19,774 bases of DNA, taken from assembly GCA_030038645.1 (NCBI GenBank), contig JASHSR010000402.1, positions 1 through 19,774 of the forward strand, read 5' to 3'. The notes beneath the pieces are model-generated. The model ran no database searches. It was not told where the DNA came from and worked only from the letters and a program-made list of their open reading frames with translations. This document shows, piece after piece, positions 14,506 through 19,774 of this stretch. This stretch comes from Gammaproteobacteria bacterium (lineage in GTDB: Bacteria; Pseudomonadota; Gammaproteobacteria; Steroidobacterales; Steroidobacteraceae). The stretch's first letter is position 1; each line of letters begins with the position of its first letter. The position numbers and the translations under genes are program-made.

Positions 14506-16584
14506 ATGAGCCCGCACGTTCTGCTCGCCATTCCGCTCCTGCCGCTCATCGCGGGCGTCATCGCGGGCCTCTTCGGCCGGCAGATCGGGCGCGCGGGAGC
14601 GCACACACTCACGATCGCGGGCGTCGCCATCTCGTGCGCGCTTTCCTTCTACGTGCTCGACCAGATCTACTTCGAGCACGTCCCGGTCTACGACGGTACC
14701 GTCTATACCTGGCTCGTGACCGACGGCCTGCACATCCAGGTCGGCTTCCTCGTGGACCGGCTCACGGCGCTCATGATCGCGACGGTGGCGTTCGTGTCGC
14801 TCTGCGTGCACGTCTATACCATCGGCTACATGGCCGACGATCCGGGCTATCAGCGCTTCTTCTCCTATATCTCGCTCTTCACCTTCTCCATGCTGATGCT
14901 CGTGATGTCGAACAACTTCATGCAGCTGTTCTTCGGCTGGGAGGGCGTCGGCGTCATCTCCTACCTGCTGATCGGCTTCTGGTACACGCGCCCGAGCGCC
15001 ACCTTCGCGAGCCTCAAGGCGTTCCTGGTCAACCGGGTGGGGGACTTCGGCTTCATCCTGGGGATCGCGGCGGTCCTTCACTACACGGGATCGCTCGATT
15101 ACCGCGTGGCCTTCGCCGCCGCGCCCCACATCGCCTCGCAGACCCTGCCGATCAGCTCGCTGCACACGTGGCCTGCGATGACCTTCATCTGCGTCTGCCT
15201 GTTCGTCGGCGCGATGGGCAAGTCCGCGCAGGTGCCCTTGCACGTGTGGCTGCCCGACTCGATGGAAGGCCCGACGCCGATCTCGGCGCTGATTCACGCG
15301 GCGACGATGGTGACCGCGGGCATCTTCATGGTGGCGCGCATGTCGCCCCTTTTCGAGTACTCGGACGGCGCGCTGTCGTTCGTCCTCGTCATCGGGGCCA
15401 CCACGGCGCTCTTCATGGGCCTGCTCGGCGTCGTGAACAACGACATCAAGCGGGTCATCGCGTACTCGACGCTCTCGCAGCTCGGCTACATGACGGCGGC
15501 GCTCGGCGTCTCGGCCTACGGCGGCGCCATCTTCCACCTGATGACGCATGCGTTCTTCAAGGCGCTGCTGTTCCTCGCCGCGGGCTCCGTGATCATCGGC
15601 ATGCATCACGAGCAGGACATGCGCAAGATGGGCGGCCTCGCGAAGCACATGCCGTGGACCGCGGCCACCTTCTGGGTCGGCGCGCTCGCGCTCTGCGGCA
15701 CCCCGTTCTTCTCGGGATACTATTCCAAGGACGCGATCATCGAGGCGGTGCACGCCTCGCACCGTTGGGGCGCGACGTACGCCTACTGGTGCGTGCTCTG
15801 CGGTGTCTTCGTGACGGCGCTCTACACGTTCCGCATGATCTTCCTCACGTTCTACGGGCCGGAGCGCTTCCGTTCGCAGGAGGCGCGCGCCATCCCGGCG
15901 GAGGCGACCCCGAGCTTCGAGCGTGAGACGGAAGTCCACGAGGAGGAGGAGGGGCACGCCGAGGAGCATGATCATCACGCGGCGTCCGGCGATCACGGCG
16001 CGGCCCCGCACGAATCGCCGTGGGTCGTCGTCGGTCCGCTCGTCGCGCTTGCCATTCCCTCGCTGGTCATCGGCGCCCTCACGGCGGGCGTCGTGATCTT
16101 CGGTCATTACTTCGACGGATCGATCCTCGTGCTGCCGCGCAACGACGTGATGCATGAGGTGGCGGCCGGCCTGCACGGGCCGCTGTGGCTCATGTTCGCG
16201 CTGCGCGGCTTCGTGTCGCCCGTCTTCTGGGTGGCCGTCGCGGGGTTCCTCACTGCGTGGATCTTCTTCCTCTGGCGACCGTCGCTCGCCGATGCCGCCG
16301 CGCGCGCGCTCGGCCCGCTCCATCGCCTCCTCGTGCAGAAGTATTACTTCGACTGGATCAACGAGAACATCATCGCCGCCGGCGCCCGCCTGGTCGGCGC
16401 CGGCCTATGGAGAGGAGGGGACCAGGCCGTCATCGACGGCGCGATGGTGAACGGCACCGCGACGACGATCGGCCGCATCGGCGGCGTCCTGCGGCTCATC
16501 CAGAGCGGCTACCTGTACTCCTACGCCTTCTGGATGATCATCGGCCTCGTCGTGCTCGTCGGCTGGTTCCTGCTTCCCATTTAG
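14506..16584 (+). CDS. nuoL: NADH-quinone oxidoreductase subunit L
   Basis: NuoL is the distal antiporter-like proton-pumping subunit, with a long lateral helix along the membrane arm. The 692-residue protein keeps the channel residues: Glu145 (FFGWEGVGV), Lys239 (GAMGKSAQVPLHVWLPD), His264 (ALIHAATMV), His348 and Lys352 (THAFFKALLF), and Lys408 (YYSKDAI). It is longer than the E. coli subunit (613), partly because of a His- and Glu-rich hydrophilic loop at about 476-503 (nt 15931-16014). Loops of this kind are known in other proteobacterial NuoL proteins. AAGGGG lies 10 nt before the ATG. A 15-nt gap leads to nuoM. Confidence 0.97.
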   Translation: MSPHVLLAIPLLPLIAGVIAGLFGRQIGRAGAHTLTIAGVAISCALSFYVLDQIYFEHVPVYDGTVYTWLVTDGLHIQVGFLVDRLTALMIATVAFVSLCVHVYTIGYMADDPGYQRFFSYISLFTFSMLMLVMSNNFMQLFFGWEGVGVISYLLIGFWYTRPSATFASLKAFLVNRVGDFGFILGIAAVLHYTGSLDYRVAFAAAPHIASQTLPISSLHTWPAMTFICVCLFVGAMGKSAQVPLHVWLPDSMEGPTPISALIHAATMVTAGIFMVARMSPLFEYSDGALSFVLVIGATTALFMGLLGVVNNDIKRVIAYSTLSQLGYMTAALGVSAYGGAIFHLMTHAFFKALLFLAAGSVIIGMHHEQDMRKMGGLAKHMPWTAATFWVGALALCGTPFFSGYYSKDAIIEAVHASHRWGATYAYWCVLCGVFVTALYTFRMIFLTFYGPERFRSQEARAIPAEATPSFERETEVHEEEEGHAEEHDHHAASGDHGAAPHESPWVVVGPLVALAIPSLVIGALTAGVVIFGHYFDGSILVLPRNDVMHEVAAGLHGPLWLMFALRGFVSPVFWVAVAGFLTAWIFFLWRPSLADAAARALGPLHRLLVQKYYFDWINENIIAAGARLVGAGLWRGGDQAVIDGAMVNGTATTIGRIGGVLRLIQSGYLYSYAFWMIIGLVVLVGWFLLPI

Positions 16585-16599
16585 CGCTCGGCGGTCGCG

Positions 16600-18306
16600 A
16601 TGCAAGGTCTCCATCTGATCTCGGTCCTGATCTGGCTGCCCATCCTCGCCGGCATCGTGGTGCTCGCGCTCGGGGACCGTGCGATCGTCGTCGGCCGCTG
16701 GCTCTCGCTCGCCGCCTCGGTGGTCACGCTGCTCGTTTGCGTGCCGCTGCTCAGCGCCTTCGACACGACGACGGCCGCATTCCAGTTCATCGAGCGCGCG
16801 CCGTGGATCTCCGCCTTTCACGCCGACTACTACATCGGGCTCGACGGCATCTCGCTGCCGCTCGTCGTCCTCACGGCCTTCATGACCGTTCCGGTGGTGA
16901 TCGCCGGATGGCGCGTGATCCGCAGCCGGCCGGCGCAGTACTACGCCGCCTTCCTCATCATGGAAGGCCTGATGATCGGAGTCTTCGCCTCGCTCGACTC
17001 GCTGCTCTTTTATTTCTTCTGGGAAGCGATGCTCATCCCGATGTTTCTCATCATCGGCATCTGGGGCGGGCCGCGCCGCGTCTACGCGACGATCAAGTTC
17101 TTCCTCTACACCTTCCTCGGGTCGGTGTTCATGCTCGTCGCGCTCATCTACCTGTACGTGAAGGCGGGCAACTACGAGATCGCGAGCTTCCAGGCGCTCC
17201 CGCTCACGCTCGGCGAGCAGCGCTGGATCTTCCTCGCGTTCCTGCTCGCCTTCGCGGTGAACGTCCCCATGTGGCCGGTGCACACCTGGCTGCCCGACGC
17301 GCACGTCGAGGCGCCGACCGGCGGCTCCGTCATCCTCGCGGCAATCATGCTGAAGATGGGCGGCTACGGCCTGCTGCGCTTCAGCCTGCCGATCACGCCG
17401 GATGCGAGCCGGGAGCTCTACCTGCTCATCGTCGCGCTGTCGCTCATCGCGGTCGTGTACATCGGCTTCGTCGCGATGGTCCAGAGCGACATGAAGAAGC
17501 TGATCGCCTACTCCTCGATCTCGCACATGGGCTTTGTCACGCTCGGCGCGTTCGTCGTCTACGCGATCGTGATCAACACGGGCGCCGTCTCGGGCGCGGC
17601 GATGGGCATGGAGGGAGCGCTCACCCAGATGCTCTCCCACGGCCTGGTCTCCGGCGCGCTGTTCCTGTGCGTCGGCGTGCTTTACGACCGCGTGCACAGC
17701 CGTGAGATCTCCGCCTACGGAGGCGTGGTCAACACCATGCCGAAGTTCGCGACGCTGATGGTGATCTTCGCGCTCGCCAACGCCGGCTTGCCGATCACCT
17801 CGGGGTTCGTCGGGGAGTTCATGGTGATCCTCGCGAGCTTCAAGGCGAGCTTCTGGTTCGCGTTCTTCGCCGCCGTGACCCTGATCCTCGGCGCCGCCTA
17901 CACCCTGTGGCTCGTCAAGCGCGTGGTGTTCGGGCCCGTCGCCAACAAGAACGTGGAGGGCCTCAAAGATCTCGACGGGAGAGAGTTCCTGATCCTCGGA
18001 GTGCTCGCTGCGGCGGTGTTCGCCTTCGGGATCTGGCCCCGCCCGATCGTCAACCTGATGGGCGCGACCATGCACCATCTCGTGAGCCAAGCCATCGCGA
18101 CGAAGGTGCCGGTCGTCGCGGCGAAGGTGTCCGTGGCCGCCTCCCACGTGCCGCTCGCCGCGGCCCATGTGCCGGTCGTCGTGACCCACATGCCGCTCGT
18201 CGCGGCCCATGTGCCGGTGGTCGGGACTCACATGCCGCTCGTCGCGGCTCACGTGCCGGTGGTCGCGAGCCACGTGCCACTCGTCGCGACTCACATGCCG
18301 CTCTAG
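16600..18306 (+). CDS. nuoM: NADH-quinone oxidoreductase subunit M, with repeat tail
   Basis: NuoM is the middle antiporter-like proton-pumping subunit. The 568-residue protein has about 14 membrane segments. It keeps Glu142 (FFWEAMLIP, equivalent to E. coli Glu144), Lys252 (IMLKMGGYG) and the VHTWLPDAHVEAPTGGSV signature. The TM7 lysine just before that signature (E. coli Lys234, usually AVKxP) is Asn221 here, codon AAC at 17260-17262. The last 67 residues (502-568) are a tail of seven-residue repeats not seen in standard NuoM. The E. coli subunit ends soon after the equivalent of the last helix. Apart from the lysine, the core looks normal. Confidence 0.96.
   Translation: MQGLHLISVLIWLPILAGIVVLALGDRAIVVGRWLSLAASVVTLLVCVPLLSAFDTTTAAFQFIERAPWISAFHADYYIGLDGISLPLVVLTAFMTVPVVIAGWRVIRSRPAQYYAAFLIMEGLMIGVFASLDSLLFYFFWEAMLIPMFLIIGIWGGPRRVYATIKFFLYTFLGSVFMLVALIYLYVKAGNYEIASFQALPLTLGEQRWIFLAFLLAFAVNVPMWPVHTWLPDAHVEAPTGGSVILAAIMLKMGGYGLLRFSLPITPDASRELYLLIVALSLIAVVYIGFVAMVQSDMKKLIAYSSISHMGFVTLGAFVVYAIVINTGAVSGAAMGMEGALTQMLSHGLVSGALFLCVGVLYDRVHSREISAYGGVVNTMPKFATLMVIFALANAGLPITSGFVGEFMVILASFKASFWFAFFAAVTLILGAAYTLWLVKRVVFGPVANKNVEGLKDLDGREFLILGVLAAAVFAFGIWPRPIVNLMGATMHHLVSQAIATKVPVVAAKVSVAASHVPLAAAHVPVVVTHMPLVAAHVPVVGTHMPLVAAHVPVVASHVPLVATHMPL
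18103..18303 (+). repeat. 21-bp tandem array encoding the NuoM C-terminal tail
   Basis: About 9.5 in-frame units of 21 bp encode seven-residue repeats of the form [H/K]-[V/M]-P-[V/L]-V-A-[A/T/S], running to the stop codon. Typical units are HVPVVAS and HMPLVAA. The first two carry Lys in place of His and one has Ser for Pro. Two unit types alternate in the second half (HVPVVxT then HMPLVAA), suggesting that a 42-bp double unit was amplified. The array adds eight histidines. Confidence 0.9.
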
Positions 18307-18331
18307 GACAGCCCAGGATCGATACGCCGAT

Positions 18332-19774
18332 ATGACAGATCCGATCAGCTGGGCGAGCGTCGCCCCCGCCGTCGCCGAGATGTATCTCGCGTTCGCGGCG
18401 TGCGTGATCCTGATGGTGGACGTATTCGCCGGGCAGCGGCACCCCCGACTCACTCCGACTCTGACGCTGCTCGCGCTCGTCGTCGGCGCGGCGCTCCTCG
18501 TCGCCTTCGGGCAGGTGAGCGGGCGCGTCACGCTCTTCGATGGCATGTACGTCGAGGATCCGCTCGGGTTCGTGCTGAAGCTCGCGGGATTCCTCTTCCT
18601 CGCCTTCGCGATTCTGTACTCGCGCACCTACATGGAGCTGCGGAGCATCGAGCGCGGCGAGTACTACGTGCTCGTGCTCACCGCGCTGCTCGGCATCTTC
18701 GTGCTGGTGTCGGCGAACAGCCTCCTCACCGTGTACATCGGCGTCGAGCTGCTCGCGCTGTCCGTGTACGCCATCATCGCGTTCGACCGCGACAACCCCG
18801 TCGCTGCCGAATCGGCGATGAAGTACTTCGTCCTGAGCTGCATCGCCTCGGGTGTGCTGCTCTACGGCATGTCGCTCGTCTACGGCCTCACCGGCACGCT
18901 CGAGCTGGACCAGCTCGTGGCGCGGCTCTCGACCCCCCTCACACCGGGCGTCGTCCTCGGTCTTGCCTTCATCGTGGTGGCGGTTTGCTTCAAGTTCGGC
19001 GCCGTGCCGTTCCACATGTGGCTGCCCGACGTGTACCAAGGCGCGCCGACCAGCATGGCGCTGTTCCTGAGCTCGGTGCCACAGATCGCGTACTTCGCGC
19101 TCGCCCTGCGCCTGCTCACGTACGGGCTGCACGGCGCGGTGCACGAGTGGACGGACATGCTGATTCCCATCTCGGTCTTGACGCTCGTCGTCGGCAACGT
19201 CGTCGCGATCGTGCAGACCAATCTCAAGCGCATGCTCGCCTATTCCACGATCGGCAACGTCGGATTCGTCCTGCTCGGTTTCGTCGCCGGGACCCCGGCG
19301 GGCTACAGCGCCGCCCTCTACTACACGCTGGTGTACATCGTGATGGTGCTGGGGTCGTTCGGCGTCATCCTGCTCGCGAGCCGCAAGGGCTTCGAGGCCG
19401 AGCAGCTCGACGATTACAGGGGGCTCTACGCGCGCGACCCGCTGCTGGCCCTCGCCATGCTCGCGCTCATGTTCTCGACGGCCGGCGTTCCCCCGTTCGT
19501 CGGCTTCTGGGCGAAGCTCCGGATCATCCAGGAGCTCTGGGCGACGAGCCACACCGCGCTCGTGATCATCGCCGCGGCCGTCTCCGTCATCGGGGTGTTC
19601 TACTACCTGCGGGTCGTGAAGCTCATGTACTTCGATGCTCCGCCGGAGGGGCTGCCGTCGGCGGGGCGAGGCTCCGCGGTCCGGCTGGCGCTCGCGGTCA
19701 ACGCGCTGGCGGTGATCGTCCTCGGCGTGCTGCCGGGGCCGCTGCTCGACCTCTGCGCGCGGTTGCTGAAGTAG
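18332..19774 (+). CDS. nuoN: NADH-quinone oxidoreductase subunit N
   Basis: NuoN is the antiporter-like proton-pumping subunit nearest the quinone site. The 480-residue protein has about 14 membrane segments. It keeps Glu139 (IGVELLALS), Lys164 (AMKYFVLS), Lys221 (CFKFGAVPFHMWLPDVYQGAP) and Lys395 (GFWAKLRII). The TM8 lysine (E. coli Lys247, in ASKIA) is Gln251 here (SVPQIA), codon CAG at 19082-19084. The ATG at 18332 gives the normal N-terminus. Longer in-frame starts at 18209 would read the nuoM repeats in another frame and are rejected. The stop is the last codon of the window, so the gene is complete. Confidence 0.96.
   Translation: MTDPISWASVAPAVAEMYLAFAACVILMVDVFAGQRHPRLTPTLTLLALVVGAALLVAFGQVSGRVTLFDGMYVEDPLGFVLKLAGFLFLAFAILYSRTYMELRSIERGEYYVLVLTALLGIFVLVSANSLLTVYIGVELLALSVYAIIAFDRDNPVAAESAMKYFVLSCIASGVLLYGMSLVYGLTGTLELDQLVARLSTPLTPGVVLGLAFIVVAVCFKFGAVPFHMWLPDVYQGAPTSMALFLSSVPQIAYFALALRLLTYGLHGAVHEWTDMLIPISVLTLVVGNVVAIVQTNLKRMLAYSTIGNVGFVLLGFVAGTPAGYSAALYYTLVYIVMVLGSFGVILLASRKGFEAEQLDDYRGLYARDPLLALAMLALMFSTAGVPPFVGFWAKLRIIQELWATSHTALVIIAAAVSVIGVFYYLRVVKLMYFDAPPEGLPSAGRGSAVRLALAVNALAVIVLGVLPGPLLDLCARLLK

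Noticed and set aside
16405..18627. Very long open frame on the minus strand opposite nuoM and the start of nuoN (also similar ones opposite nuoG, nuoH, nuoL and nuoD).
   Set aside because: These are shadows caused by high GC codon use on the plus strand. Their translations are Arg/Asp/Glu/His-rich with no family motifs, and the plus-strand genes are unmistakable.

Overview
The window is a stretch of chromosomal housekeeping DNA. It is GC-rich (about two thirds by eye) and every convincing gene lies on the plus strand. The order is ftsH (3' end only), folP, glmM, tpiA, secG, tRNA-Leu(GAG), then a complete 14-gene complex I operon, nuoA to nuoN. From general knowledge, this order recalls Gammaproteobacteria of the Xanthomonas/Legionella/Coxiella type. 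Separate nuoC and nuoD genes and a NuoC resembling the Xanthomonas form point the same way. I cannot name a genus or species.

Region 1 (1-4670) serves proteolysis, folate synthesis, cell-wall precursor synthesis, glycolysis and protein export. The ftsH-folP gap holds a palindromic repeat. Its second copy lies in reverse orientation between nuoE and nuoF. The folP-glmM junction is rearranged: the first codons of glmM occur twice, 113 bp apart, with hairpin-forming DNA between them and a 38-codon frame that ends on the glmM start codon. A likely sigma-70 promoter precedes tpiA.

Region 2 (4671-4954) holds the tRNA, a six-unit 21-bp tandem array that is itself open as a 52-codon frame, and an AT-rich patch that looks like the nuo promoter, placed so close to the nuoA ATG that the transcript may be leaderless.

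Region 3 (4955-19774) is the nuo operon. NuoE, F and G form the NADH-oxidising arm, NuoB, C, D and I the connecting arm leading to quinone, and NuoA, H, J, K, L, M and N the proton-pumping membrane arm. Fe-S ligands look intact throughout. Two ion-channel lysines do not: NuoM has Asn at the usual TM7 lysine and NuoN has Gln at the usual TM8 lysine. NuoM also ends in a tail of about 9.5 seven-residue repeats.

I found no mobile gene cluster, CRISPR array or defence system. The most unusual theme is at gene junctions. Several starts (glmM, nuoD, nuoE) show local duplication of the start region, and at least four junctions (glmM, nuoC, nuoD, nuoF) carry a short frame whose stop codon overlaps the next start as ATGA. 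These may be translational relays that let ribosomes cross inserted or duplicated DNA, but that is inference.
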